A stretch of DNA of 64,000 nt, taken from assembly GCF_000230555.1 (NCBI RefSeq), contig NC_016078.1, forward strand, positions 1,922,001-1,986,000, given 5' to 3'. The notes below the pieces were generated by a model. The model did no database searches and had not been told where the DNA came from. It saw nothing but the letters and a program-made list of their open reading frames with translations. Source of the stretch: Pelagibacterium halotolerans B2 (GTDB lineage Bacteria > Pseudomonadota > Alphaproteobacteria > Rhizobiales > Devosiaceae). The translations under genes and the position numbers were made by a program. Below, piece after piece: positions 8,505 through 17,300 of the stretch (its first letter is position 1; each line of letters opens with the position of its first letter).

Positions 8505-9014
8505 CTAGCGGCGCTCATACACAGTAATGGCAAAGCCTGCGCTGTCCTTTTCTCCGGGCACGATTTCGGACAGCACCGTGCCGGCCCAGACCGCCGGATC
8601 GATCTGCGGAAAATACGTATCGCCGTCCGGCGCGGCGTCCACATGCGTGATATAGAGCCGCTCCGCCAGAGGCATGGCGGCGCGATAGATCTCCCCGCCC
8701 CCATTGATGAACACCTCGTCCACCCCGTCCCGTCCGGCAATCTCGCGCCCCCGCGCAATCGCCGCTGCCAAATCGCCGAACACCTCGACACCCTCGGCCG
8801 CAAAATCGGCGCTGCGCGTCACCACGATATTTGTCCGTCCCGCCAAGGGCTTGCCGATGCTCTCGAACGTCTTGCGCCCCATTATCAGCGGCTTGCCCAT
8901 CGTCGTTCGTTTGTAGAACGCAAAGTCGGTCGGCAATCTCCAGGGCAGATCGCCGCCCGCCCCGATGGCCCCATTGCGCCCCACCGCAGCGATCATCGCA
9001 ATCACGGCGCTCAT
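8505..9014 (-). CDS. folA: dihydrofolate reductase
   Basis: A 169-residue enzyme that reduces dihydrofolate to tetrahydrofolate with NADPH. It begins IAMIAAVGRNGAIG, has the GDLPWRLPTD segment with the substrate-binding acid D30, the cofactor motif MGRKTFESIG, and FINGGGEIYR near residue 110-120. Length is typical of chromosomal FolA. The ATG overlaps the stop of the upstream GNAT gene (ATGA). thyA, the source of its dihydrofolate substrate, lies about 2.8 kb away on the same strand but in another transcription unit. Confidence 0.94.
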   Translation of the reverse strand: MSAVIAMIAAVGRNGAIGAGGDLPWRLPTDFAFYKRTTMGKPLIMGRKTFESIGKPLAGRTNIVVTRSADFAAEGVEVFGDLAAAIARGREIAGRDGVDEVFINGGGEIYRAAMPLAERLYITHVDAAPDGDTYFPQIDPAVWAGTVLSEIVPGEKDSAGFAITVYERR

Positions 9015-9493
9015 GGCTTGCCCGCCAGTGCCACAAGGTCCGCCCCGCTCACCCGGCACACCGTCCATTCGTCCTGCATCACCGCGCCCTGCGACTTGTA
9101 AAATTCGATCGATGGTTCGTTCCAGTCGAGCACCCACCACTCGAACCGGCCCAGTCCTTCATCGACGCAGCGTCGGGCCAAAGCAGCAAGGAGCGCCTTG
9201 CCGATGCCCTTGCCGCGTGCCTCGGGCTCCACGAAAAGATCCTCGAGCCAGATCCCGTGCCGCCCCTGAAAGGTCGAAAACGTATAAAACCAAAGCGCAA
9301 ACCCAACGGGCTCGCCCCCCAGTTCGGCAATCTCGCAAAAGACCTTCGGGCTTTCCCCGAACAATTGCGCGCCCAATTGCTCGGCTGTCGCTTCCACCTC
9401 GTGGCTGAGCTTTTCGTATTCCGCGAGCTTTCCGACAAAACCGCGGATCAGGTTTGCGTCAGCCGCAACCGCCTTCCGAATGCACAGTTCCAT
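9011..9493 (-). CDS. GNAT family N-acetyltransferase (diamine acetyltransferase-like)
   Basis: About 160 residues with the acetyl-CoA loop EARGKGIGKALL preceded by the strand LEDLFVEP, and a C-terminal WNEPSIEFYKSQGA motif. This arrangement matches the thialysine/spermidine-type acetyltransferase subgroup, but the substrate is not certain. The start at 9493 gives a protein that begins with the first family strand and has an AAGGCAGG ribosome site; an earlier in-frame ATG adds 26 atypical residues. It is coupled to folA by a four-base overlap. Confidence 0.84.
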   Translation of the reverse strand: MELCIRKAVAADANLIRGFVGKLAEYEKLSHEVEATAEQLGAQLFGESPKVFCEIAELGGEPVGFALWFYTFSTFQGRHGIWLEDLFVEPEARGKGIGKALLAALARRCVDEGLGRFEWWVLDWNEPSIEFYKSQGAVMQDEWTVCRVSGADLVALAGKP

Positions 9494-9647
9494 TGGGCCT
9501 GCCTTAGCTGTCTCAAACGCCTTCACATGGCGCGATTCCAGATCGCCCGGCAACCTTCTCGCCCGCATCACAGGTCTTCACATAGTTTGGCGCAGGAACC
9601 CGGGACCCTCCGCAACCGTTAAATCACATGCATCAGGGAATAGCGAA

Positions 9648-9935
9648 ATGACCGACCCGCAATCCGGACCCGCGCGCGGAGCGCCCGTACGCAATCTCGC
9701 CATGGGCGTTCTGGGCATTCTTGCCATTCTGGCCCTTCTTTACGTCGGGTTTCTCGTGTTTTTCGCGGCCAGCGAACCCGAGCGCGCGACCAATCCTGCA
9801 GAAATCGGCGACCCGGCGGTCACCAGCGAGGGTGTGGCCGTGCCCGATGGCGGCGAACTGACGAACGAGCCCACCCAGGCGGCCCCGGACTCTCCCTCCC
9901 GCACGCTCGACGATGCGGGAGTGGCCGACCCCTGA
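9648..9935 (+). CDS. small single-pass membrane protein, unrecognised
   Basis: A 95-residue protein with a short N-terminal tail, one strongly hydrophobic helix (about residues 18-41, AMGVLGILAILALLYVGFLV) and a Pro/Glu/Asp-rich tail of about 50 residues, probably periplasmic. No family was recognised. It is divergent from the GNAT-folA pair. The 155-base spacer between them should hold both promoters. The Gre-like gene follows on the same strand after 91 bases. Confidence 0.6.
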   Translation: MTDPQSGPARGAPVRNLAMGVLGILAILALLYVGFLVFFAASEPERATNPAEIGDPAVTSEGVAVPDGGELTNEPTQAAPDSPSRTLDDAGVADP

Positions 9936-10026
9936 TTTGGGTGTACGGCCCTTTTAACCTGCGCTATCGCACACCAGATAACCGGTGTTGCCCGCCCGCT
10001 GCGCGGGCCAATGGGAGTTGACCAGA

Positions 10027-10509
10027 GTGAGTGTCGCGTTCACCAAGGAAGAAAGTGCGGAAACGGCAGCGGAAACCCTGCTGCCCGATCGGCCGATTTC
10101 GCCCGAGCCCAACCTTGTGACCGAGGCAGGGCTCAAAGCCCTTCACGACCAGCTCGAAGCCGCTCGCCAGGCCTATGACGCAGCCGGCGCCATTGAGGAT
10201 GTAAACGACCGCCGGCGCGAGGCAGCCGGCCCGTTGCGCGATCTGCGCTATTTCGCCCAGCGCGTGCGAACCGCCCAACTCGTCCCCGCGCCGGCGCAAA
10301 CCGACACCGTCGCTTTCGGAAGCACGGTCACCTTCAGCCGCGACGATGGCCGGATACAGAAATATCGCCTGGTGGGCGAAGACGAAGCCGATCCAAAAGC
10401 CGGATCGATTTCCTATGTATCTCCCCTTGCCCGCGCCCTCATGGGCAAAACCATCGGCGACGTCGCCAATCTCGGCGACAGGGAAATCGAGATCATCGAT
10501 ATTTCATAG
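10027..10509 (+). CDS. GreA/GreB family elongation factor-like protein
   Basis: About 160 residues. An N-terminal helical hairpin (TEAGLKALHDQLEAARQAY ... RDLRYFAQRVRTAQLV) is followed by a GreA/GreB C-terminal domain with FGSTVTF, YRLVGEDEADP, ISYVSPLARALMGKTIGD. Gre factors restart backtracked RNA polymerase; Rnk and other relatives share this fold. It is probably not the main GreA, because its N-terminus is diverged. The GTG at 10027 was chosen because a GGGAG site lies nine bases before it; a TTG at 10018 is possible. It converges on the MazG-like gene. Confidence 0.8.
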   Translation: MSVAFTKEESAETAAETLLPDRPISPEPNLVTEAGLKALHDQLEAARQAYDAAGAIEDVNDRRREAAGPLRDLRYFAQRVRTAQLVPAPAQTDTVAFGSTVTFSRDDGRIQKYRLVGEDEADPKAGSISYVSPLARALMGKTIGDVANLGDREIEIIDIS

Positions 10510-10548
10510 GGCCATGAACCCCGCCAGGGACCGCGCGAGGCAAAGTGC

Positions 10549-10881
10549 CTACGTTAGATATCTGAACCACTTGCGCTCGAGCGCCGCGGTCAGGTCGATG
10601 CCGTTCTGCTTGGCAAAGATCAGCAGCATGGCCAGCACGTCCGCCGCCTCGTCCTCGAGCGCCTGGCGCAACCCATCTTCGGATTCGCCCGCGCGCCGTC
10701 CACGCCCGGTTGTCTTGAGAAAGGCCGCCACCAGTTCTCCGGTCTCCTCGGAGAGTTTCAGCGCCGCCCAGTCGCGATCCCTGTCGATATCGCACCGCGT
10801 GGCATAAGTGTCCGAAACCTGCCCCACCGCGCGCGTCAGCGCCGCAAGCTGCGCCTGCGCAGCATCCTTGTCCGGCTTCAA
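10549..10881 (-). CDS. MazG-like nucleotide pyrophosphohydrolase
   Basis: A 110-residue all-alpha NTP pyrophosphohydrolase-like protein. The metal-binding signature is seen as EETGELVAAF in one helix and EDEAADVLAMLL in the next, the EExxE...ExxD pattern of the MazG/HisE/dUTPase-2 superfamily. It probably hydrolyses a (d)NTP to the monophosphate and diphosphate. The ATG overlaps the stop of the DUF4424 gene by four bases, making it the third gene of a coupled thyA operon, which fits a role in nucleotide pool hygiene. Confidence 0.8.
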   Translation of the reverse strand: MKPDKDAAQAQLAALTRAVGQVSDTYATRCDIDRDRDWAALKLSEETGELVAAFLKTTGRGRRAGESEDGLRQALEDEAADVLAMLLIFAKQNGIDLTAALERKWFRYLT

Positions 10882-11861
10882 AAGTCGTCCCTCCGTACCA
10901 CGAACAGCACCTCGATATCCTGCCAGGGATAGAAATCTTCCTGCACCATCTCAAATGTCGTGGGCCCGGTCTTGGTAACCCCCTCGCCACAGAACGAGAC
11001 GAAATTGTCCGCGCTGCCCTTGTCCACTGTCAGCCGGAACGTTCCGATCGAATGCGCCCAATTGGCGCCCGAAGACAGGATATAGGTCAGCCACGCCTCG
11101 GTGAACGGCGCCGACCACGGCTCGTCCGGGTTGGTCAGCGTGCGCTCGACGGCAGATACCAGATTGTCCTCGAGGCAGTATTTTTCCTCATATTCCTCCC
11201 GCTGGCCGTATTCGGGATCGATGAACGTCGCCGCCACTGTCCCGCCCAGCCCGGGTGTGTAGCGATGCGTCACATCGACGATCTCGCCAGCCGGAAACAC
11301 CGATTCCCACAGATAGGCCGATTTCAGCGTCCACGCGGGCGAATATCGCCCCGCATCGTCATAGGGATAGGGCCCAAGCGCACCGATACTCACCAGCAAT
11401 TGCTTGTCCGCCTCTGGCAGCGCGTTGACGGCATCCTCGGTGGAGAGCAGATGCGGCGCCAGCGGTAGTCCCAGCTTTTGCAGCTCCTTGGTCCGATCCA
11501 CCCCGAGCGCGAAAACCGACTGGTGCAGTTCCGCCTCGACCGGCTGTCCTTGCAACGTCGTCGAAAAACCGAAGACATTTTCCGGATCGTCGGTCGGAAA
11601 GCCCGCCATCTGGTAGGGCGAACTTGAGATGTCCGGCATCGGAAAGGCAATCAGAACGTGCTGATCGGTATCGGTGAGGTTCTCGAATTCATAGGCGACC
11701 CGGACCTCGTCCATGGATAGATAGAGGTCTTCGCTGAGCATGCGCACATTCTCGTTCTGCGAAAATTGCAGCCCCCCGACCCCAACGGTCGCCATCGTGT
11801 CGTTTCCATGGGCCGGGAACGCCAGCCCCAAAGCCATTGCCCCGATCGCCCATGATTTCAT
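10878..11861 (-). CDS. secreted DUF4424 domain protein
   Basis: A 327-residue protein with a cleavable signal peptide ([20 protein letters not shown], probable cleavage near residue 19). The rest matches the layout of DUF4424: an N-terminal strand-rich segment ([21 protein letters not shown]), the IAFPMPDI block, and a C-terminal [15 protein letters not shown]. The function is unknown and it should act in the periplasm. It is coupled at both ends by four-base overlaps, to thyA before it and to the MazG-like gene after it, which is an odd place for a secreted protein. Confidence 0.82.
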   Translation of the reverse strand: MKSWAIGAMALGLAFPAHGNDTMATVGVGGLQFSQNENVRMLSEDLYLSMDEVRVAYEFENLTDTDQHVLIAFPMPDISSSPYQMAGFPTDDPENVFGFSTTLQGQPVEAELHQSVFALGVDRTKELQKLGLPLAPHLLSTEDAVNALPEADKQLLVSIGALGPYPYDDAGRYSPAWTLKSAYLWESVFPAGEIVDVTHRYTPGLGGTVAATFIDPEYGQREEYEEKYCLEDNLVSAVERTLTNPDEPWSAPFTEAWLTYILSSGANWAHSIGTFRLTVDKGSADNFVSFCGEGVTKTGPTTFEMVQEDFYPWQDIEVLFVVRRDDF

Positions 11862-12652
11862 ACCGCCACCTGTGCCTTGATATGCGGATCGGGATCGTAC
11901 CCCGTGATCTCGAAATCCTCGAACTCGAAATCGAAGATCGAACCGCGCCCCGGCCTGATCGCAAGCGTCGGAAGCGGCTTGGGCGAGCGTGCCAACTGTG
12001 TCTGGGTCTGCTCGAAATGGTTGTGATAGATATGCGCGTCACCCAGCGTATGGACGAAATCGCCCACGCCAAGCCCGGTCACCTCGGCAATCATGTGGGT
12101 CAGGAGCGCATAAGAGGCGATGTTGAAGGGCACGCCCAGAAAGATGTCCGCCGACCGCTGATAGAGCTGGCAGGAAAGTTTACCCTCAGCCACATAGAAC
12201 TGGAACAGGCAGTGGCAGGGCGGCAGCGCCATATCGTCGACGTCCGCCGGATTCCAGGCGGAAACGATGTGACGCCGCGAATCCGGCCTGGTCTTGATCT
12301 GTTCGATAAGGTTGGCGATCTGGTCGATATGGCGTCCATCCGGCGCCGGCCAGCTTCGCCACTGGCTGCCATAGACCGGCCCCAGATCGCCGTTCTCGTC
12401 GGCCCATTCGTCCCAGATCTTGACCCCGCGCTCCTGCAGCCAGCGCACATTGGTATCCCCGCGCAGGAACCAGAGCAGCTCATAAACGATGGAGCGGATA
12501 TGGAGTTTTTTCGTCGTCAGCAGCGGAAACCCCTCGTTGAGGTCGAACCGCATCTGGTAGCCGAAGACCGAACGCGTCCCCGTCCCGGTCCTGTCGGCCC
12601 GGTCCACCCCGTTTTCCATCACATGGCGCAAAAGATCGAGATACTGCTTCAT
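11858..12652 (-). CDS. thyA: thymidylate synthase
   Basis: A 264-residue enzyme, the same length as E. coli ThyA. It methylates dUMP with methylene-tetrahydrofolate, releasing dihydrofolate. The catalytic cysteine is C146 in [11 protein letters not shown], and [27 protein letters not shown] and HIYHNHFEQ are all present. It heads a coupled operon with the DUF4424 and MazG-like genes. A toxin-antitoxin pair lies just upstream on the same strand, ending 65 bases before it. Confidence 0.96.
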   Translation of the reverse strand: MKQYLDLLRHVMENGVDRADRTGTGTRSVFGYQMRFDLNEGFPLLTTKKLHIRSIVYELLWFLRGDTNVRWLQERGVKIWDEWADENGDLGPVYGSQWRSWPAPDGRHIDQIANLIEQIKTRPDSRRHIVSAWNPADVDDMALPPCHCLFQFYVAEGKLSCQLYQRSADIFLGVPFNIASYALLTHMIAEVTGLGVGDFVHTLGDAHIYHNHFEQTQTQLARSPKPLPTLAIRPGRGSIFDFEFEDFEITGYDPDPHIKAQVAV

Positions 12653-12717
12653 GGAGGTAAAGCTACACTGATTCTAGCCAATCGGGACGCGGCTCCAACC
12701 CGCATCATTCACAGCTT

Positions 12718-12984
12718 TCAGCGATAAACCTCACGCCGATGGCCGACCTCGACGACCAGAACCAGCAGTTCTCCATCAATGATCCGACAAAGGACGCGAT
12801 AGTCGCCGATCCGATAACGCCAATAGCCACTCAATTGTCCCATCAACGCCGAACCCGCCTGACGTGGATCGTCGAGCCGGGCGACGACACTTTCCATATG
12901 CCGTCGGATGCGGCGTTGAGGCTCTTGGCCCAGCTTGCGGAGTTGTTTTTCGACGCCAGAACCGTACTTAACCGTCCAGGCCAA
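12718..12984 (-). CDS. RelE/ParE family toxin
   Basis: About 88 residues with the compact RelE/ParE fold: VKYGSGVEKQLRKL at the N-terminus, then GYWRYRIGDYRVLCRI and a C-terminal VVEVGHRREVYR. Toxins of the RelE branch cut mRNA on the ribosome, while ParE poisons gyrase; the arginine-rich C-terminus with HRREVYR favours the RelE branch. A TTG start at 12984, with a GGAG site seven bases upstream, lies inside the end of the antitoxin gene and gives a 17-base overlap. An ATG at 13020 would add 12 residues unlike the family. Confidence 0.85.
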   Translation of the reverse strand: MAWTVKYGSGVEKQLRKLGQEPQRRIRRHMESVVARLDDPRQAGSALMGQLSGYWRYRIGDYRVLCRIIDGELLVLVVEVGHRREVYR

Positions 12985-13195
12985 GCCGCCGCTCCATTTC
13001 TTCGGCGGAAATGATTTCACTTTCGCCGCTTTCTATCCGCCGCATAGCGGCCAGTGCGGCGTGATAGTCTTCGAGATCTTCGAGTCCGTGTTCGAGGCTC
13101 AATTGCAGGAGCTTATCCAGCGGCTCTCCCGTTTCCGCGGCCAGCGCCTTCAAGCGCGCTTCCAGTTCGGGCGACAAATCGATGGTTACGGACAT
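12968..13195 (-). CDS. ribbon-helix-helix antitoxin (RelB-like)
   Basis: About 75 residues. The N-terminal SVTIDLSPELEARLKALAAE segment is a MetJ/Arc-type ribbon-helix-helix DNA-binding domain, and the acidic, helical C-terminal half (EDLEDYHAALAAMRR ... EEMERRLG) should wrap the toxin. It precedes and overlaps the RelE-like toxin, as expected of a type II pair that represses its own promoter. The start at 13195 has a GGAG site seven bases upstream; an earlier ATG at 13219 is less likely. Confidence 0.84.
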   Translation of the reverse strand: MSVTIDLSPELEARLKALAAETGEPLDKLLQLSLEHGLEDLEDYHAALAAMRRIESGESEIISAEEMERRLGLDG

Positions 13196-13282
13196 GGGCG
13201 TGCTCCAATCGAAAACCAATATGGTGTGGACAAAGAATGGTGTCCACCCTCTTCCCCTCGCGGCTCATGGCCCCTATATTGA

Positions 13283-13610
13283 GCGTGCCGGCAACGGCTA
13301 TGGCGATAAATTGCCATCGTAATAAACCCATCGGACCCGGGGGCAGTACCCGGCGCCTCCACCAAAAACTCTCTGTTTACAGAGACTTATGGGGGCGAAA
13401 CAGGATCGACGAGGGCGTAAAGGGTGTGTTTTCGCTCGGCATGGTACCACCGTTATCGGACTAAAACTTATAGTTGCTAATGACAACAATAAGGCTCCGG
13501 TCGCTCTCGCCGCTTAAGCGGTGCGAGAACTGGGAATTGAAGTCCTACGCTCCTAGCCGGGCATAGGCGGGGTCCGCAGGCACCTGGCAACAGAAGCCTG
13601 CATTTCTCTT
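13283..13610 (+). ncRNA. ssrA: transfer-messenger RNA, circularly permuted two-piece form
   Basis: The acceptor piece comes first and ends with CCA at 13362-13364. A 26-base spacer containing the small hairpin TCTCTG-TTTA-CAGAGA follows, and the coding piece begins GGGGGCGAAACAGG at 13391. The seven bases GGGGGCG pair with CGCCTCC at 13354-13360, closing the tRNA-like acceptor stem across the permutation. A T-arm is visible as CCGGG/CCCGG around GGCAGTA. The tag frame starts with GCT at 13476 and reads ANDNNKAPVALAA, ending with TAA at 13515-13517. The outer ends (about 13283 and 13610) are estimates from the usual piece lengths. tmRNA rescues stalled ribosomes and tags the nascent chain for proteolysis. 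Confidence 0.95.
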
Positions 13611-13673
13611 GAACCCCCGCGCAAATTCAGGCTGTTATGGGCCAAACGAGAATCGCTTAGGGAGCCGCCGTAA

Positions 13674-14171
13674 ATGGCACAAGACCACATCCGCTACGAC
13701 ATTTTGGCCCAGGAAGCCCTGCGCGGCGTCGTACGGAAGGTGTTGAGCGAAGTTGCCCGCACCGGACTGCCCGGCGATCATCACTTCTTCATTTCCTTCG
13801 TCACGCAGGCCCCAGGCGTGCGCCTGAGCCAGAAGCTGATCTCGCAATACGACAAGGAAATGACCATCGTTCTCCAGAACCAGTATTGGGACCTCAAAGT
13901 CTCCGAAACCGGCTTTGAAGTGGGCCTCTCGTTTGACGGGGTCAACGAAACCCTGCTCATTCCCTTTTCGGCCATCAAGGGCTTTTTCGACCCCTCGGTC
14001 CAGTTCGGCCTTCAATTCGAGGTCGCCGAGGTTCAGTCCGGCCCGCGCGTCGTCGCGGACCCCGATGAGGCTGAAGGCGAAGAGACCGCCGATATGAGCG
14101 ATACCGACGAACCCACTGCCGAAGAGAGCGGCGAAAAGGTCGTCAGCCTCGATTCCTTCCGCAAGAAATAA
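13674..14171 (+). CDS. sspB: ClpXP adaptor SspB, alphaproteobacterial type
   Basis: A 165-residue SspB-family protein. The substrate-binding domain covers about residues 1-125 (DHHFFISFVTQAPGVRLS, LIPFSAIKGFFDPSVQFGLQFE). A flexible acidic linker follows, and the short basic C-terminal tail VVSLDSFRKK is the region that docks on ClpX. SspB carries ssrA-tagged proteins to ClpXP. The gene starts about 65 bases after the estimated end of the tmRNA gene, so tag source and adaptor are direct neighbours on the same strand. Confidence 0.93.
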   Translation: MAQDHIRYDILAQEALRGVVRKVLSEVARTGLPGDHHFFISFVTQAPGVRLSQKLISQYDKEMTIVLQNQYWDLKVSETGFEVGLSFDGVNETLLIPFSAIKGFFDPSVQFGLQFEVAEVQSGPRVVADPDEAEGEETADMSDTDEPTAEESGEKVVSLDSFRKK

Positions 14172-14177
14172 TGTGCA

Positions 14178-14390
14178 GTGCGCAAGCGCTCGCTGACCAT
14201 CGCCGGCCACCGCACCTCCATCGCGCTTGAGCCGCCCTTCTGGGAGGCGCTTCAATCCATTGCCGATGCGCGCAAGGTTTCGCTGCCCAATCTGATCGCC
14301 GAGATCGATGAAACGCGCGAGGACCCAAATCTGTCCTCGGCCATCCGGGTCTTCGTGTTGGCCTGGTTCCGCTCAGCGGCCCGTGCTTAG
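14178..14390 (+). CDS. small ribbon-helix-helix domain protein
   Basis: A 70-residue protein with the layout of the RHH_4 type: RKRSLTIAGHRTSIALEPPFWEALQ, then SLPNLIAEID and a C-terminal SSAIRVFVLAWF. Such proteins are probably DNA-binding, with unknown targets. The start is a GTG at 14178, six bases after the sspB stop, so it is likely co-transcribed with sspB. The 3' end overlaps the convergent AsmA-like gene by 18 bases. Confidence 0.78.
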   Translation: MRKRSLTIAGHRTSIALEPPFWEALQSIADARKVSLPNLIAEIDETREDPNLSSAIRVFVLAWFRSAARA

Positions 14391-17300
14391 CGACTGAAGC
14401 TCCAGAGAGCCCGGCGGCAGCACCAGAAACGAAGAGCTGGGGTTTTGAGCCCCCTCCTCTTCCGGCTCCGGCGACACCTGACCGGGCGCCAGCAACTGGT
14501 TTTCCAGTTCCTCCAACTGGCGTTGCTGTTCCTCGATACGCAGGCGTTCGGCCTCTTCCTGTTGCTCCTGCAACAGCAATTCGGCCTGCCGTCGCGCCTC
14601 TTCTTCCATCAGCCGCGCCTGTTCTTCTGCGGCCGCGCGCTGACGCGCCTCCTGCTCGGCCCGCAACGCTTCGAGTTCATCGAGTTCTATTTCATAGGCC
14701 CGCATCTGGATGGCATCGACCATCGGTCCCAGATCGAGACTCCGCTCGGGCGCAAGCAGCGTTCCCTCGATTCCGACCCCGATCCGCCCCGTGGTTTCGG
14801 TAATCAGCCCGTTGCCGGCCAAAACCCGCGTCAGGGCCAGCGTCCAGTCCGCTTCAAGCGCGGCGGTTTCCACATCGAGGCTCCCCCCGCCCACCAGCCG
14901 CGCGTCGCCGCCATTTATGGCGATGTTGGCGATCCGCGCCGCGCCGCCGATCAACCGGACAAGCCCGCCCGCGTCCTGGCTCTCGAACGGCCCGGACTGG
15001 AGCGCCGTCGCGACGAGAATTTCCAGTGCCTCGGGTTCGATTTCGATAAGATTGTCCACATTGGCCGCCGCCTGGAAGGCGTCCGGCGATAGCCCCTCGA
15101 TCCGCAGATCTTCCACCGAAAAACTGCCTTCCCCGTTCAGAGAACCGGCGAAAGCCCGATAGCTGTCACCGCTCCCCTGGAATTGCAGGCCAAGTGTGAG
15201 CGTGCCGCCCAGCACGTCCGCCGGCGTATCGGGCAGCGCGGCATCGATCGCAACGCCGTTGAGCGTCAGCCGCCCGCTCAAATTCTTGTCGGCAAGCGCC
15301 GACGTGCAGCACACCGTCGCATCGAGCTGGATCGTGCCGCCGCCGAACTCGCCGAACAGGCCGCGCAGCCCCACATCCTCTTCGCCCCAGGTATAGTCGA
15401 ACGCCAGCGCCTCGATCAGTCGCTCCTCGCCCGCCATCAGCACCGGCGCCGTAATGGCGATCCGCCCCCGCGTCGCCCGCTGGTTCGCCCCCAGATCGAT
15501 CGGGCCATCCGGCCACATGCCGGGCGAAAGGTTCAGCACGCCGGCCGGCCCCGCCAGCATCGCCGCCACGGTTTCAATATCGAGCCCATCGAACCCCAGC
15601 GCCCCCGTCACGACCGCCGTATCCCGTTGGGCGGCATAGGATAGCGTTCCCGTAATCGCCCGCTCGGCGGCAAAAGCCGAAATATCCGAAAGCGTCACGC
15701 TCTGATCGCCCACAAAGCCGATATTGGCCTGCCCCTCCAGTCCTGGAAACCAGATACCCTGGGCCTCGGCCAATTCGGCCAGCGCAACCCCATCGGCAAA
15801 CAGGAAAGACGTCTGGCCCTCCCCCCGGATCGATGACAGGTCGGACAACACCAGCGTTCCGGAAAAATCGATCCGCTCCCCGCCGCCTTCGAGCGAGAAT
15901 TCCGCATCCATATTGCCGCGCGGATTGCCCTCCAACCGCGCACTGGCAATCGCCCCGTCCTCCCCGGCGATAAGCGGCGCCAGGCCCAACTGGTCGAGCA
16001 AAGCGCTGCCGGACTCGGCCGCCGCTTCGAGCACCACGACCAGATTTTCACGCCCGAGGCCCGTGATGCCCCCGGTCATTTCCAGCCGGCCCGATATATC
16101 GGCGGCCCCGGCCCTGCCCTCCAGTCTCAGGGATTGTACGCCCTCGCGTCCGGGCGCTTCGAGCGCCACCGAAACGTGCGCGGGAAGGCTCCCCAAAAGG
16201 CCCTGGCGCAAAGGATTGTCCTCGCCCGCTAGCAGCCCGATGGCCGGGGCATTCGAAGCGATATCCATTTCGCCCTCGCCGGCGATCACCGGCGCCGCCA
16301 GCGTTCCCGACAGCCGCCCGGCGCCTTCGAATCCGCCCCCGCCATACGATCCTAGAGCAAGGCTTTCCAGTTCCAGCCCTTCCGCGCTCCACGCCGAACG
16401 CAGGGAAAGCTCACGCAGCGCCATCCCCGAAAGCCGCGCCGCCTCCACATCGAGGTCGAGCCGCCCCTGCGGGAAACTCAGCCCGAACGCGCCGGCCGGA
16501 TCGATCGGCGGCAGCAGGGCCAGAAGCGCAGTGCTTTGGCGCCCATCGAGCGCTGATAGCCCCGCCGTCACATTGAGCGAAGGTGTATCCCCGAAGCGCA
16601 TGTCGCCCGATACCGTATGGACTGTCTCGTCGAGCACCAGCAACCCGTCGCTGAACCGCAGCCTGTCATTGACCAATTGCAGCCGCCCGTTCAGCGAGCC
16701 ACCCATGCCGAACAGGGGATTGTCGTCCCCGGCCCGCCGCCACAGCAACGAGAGCGCATCGAGCCGCGGCGAGGCCATCGACAGCGTGCCCTCGAACGCC
16801 GGCCATCCCGCCGCCCGGCCCAATTGCCCGGTCAGTTTGAGCGTCGTATCCCCCGACAGCCGCCCCGAAAATTCCTCGATCGTCCAGCTATCGCCGTCGC
16901 TCGTGGCGTCCAGTCGCACGTCGCGCACCGCCATGCCGCGGACGGAAAACTCGTTGATCGACATGGCAACCCGCCCCGGCAGGGGCGGCATCAAGGGTTC
17001 GGGCATGCCGCGCAACAGCCGGACGATTTCAAACGGCTGGGTCCCCTCGTCTGTCACCGCCCGTGGCTGGAGCGCAACCACGCCGCCCGAAACCGTAGCC
17101 TCGAACGCCGGCTCCGCCCCAAGGCTCAAACGCGCTTGCCCGGTCAGCCGCGTGGCCGTCTGGTTCTCGTCGGGAAGCAGCACGAATTCGGAAAGCTCGA
17201 TCCGCTCGGCGTCGGCGACAAGCGGGCTTTCCAGCGTCATGCCCCCGACAACCGCCTCGCCCTGGTCGGCCGGGGCCGCCTGCCGGTACGCCAGCGTGCC

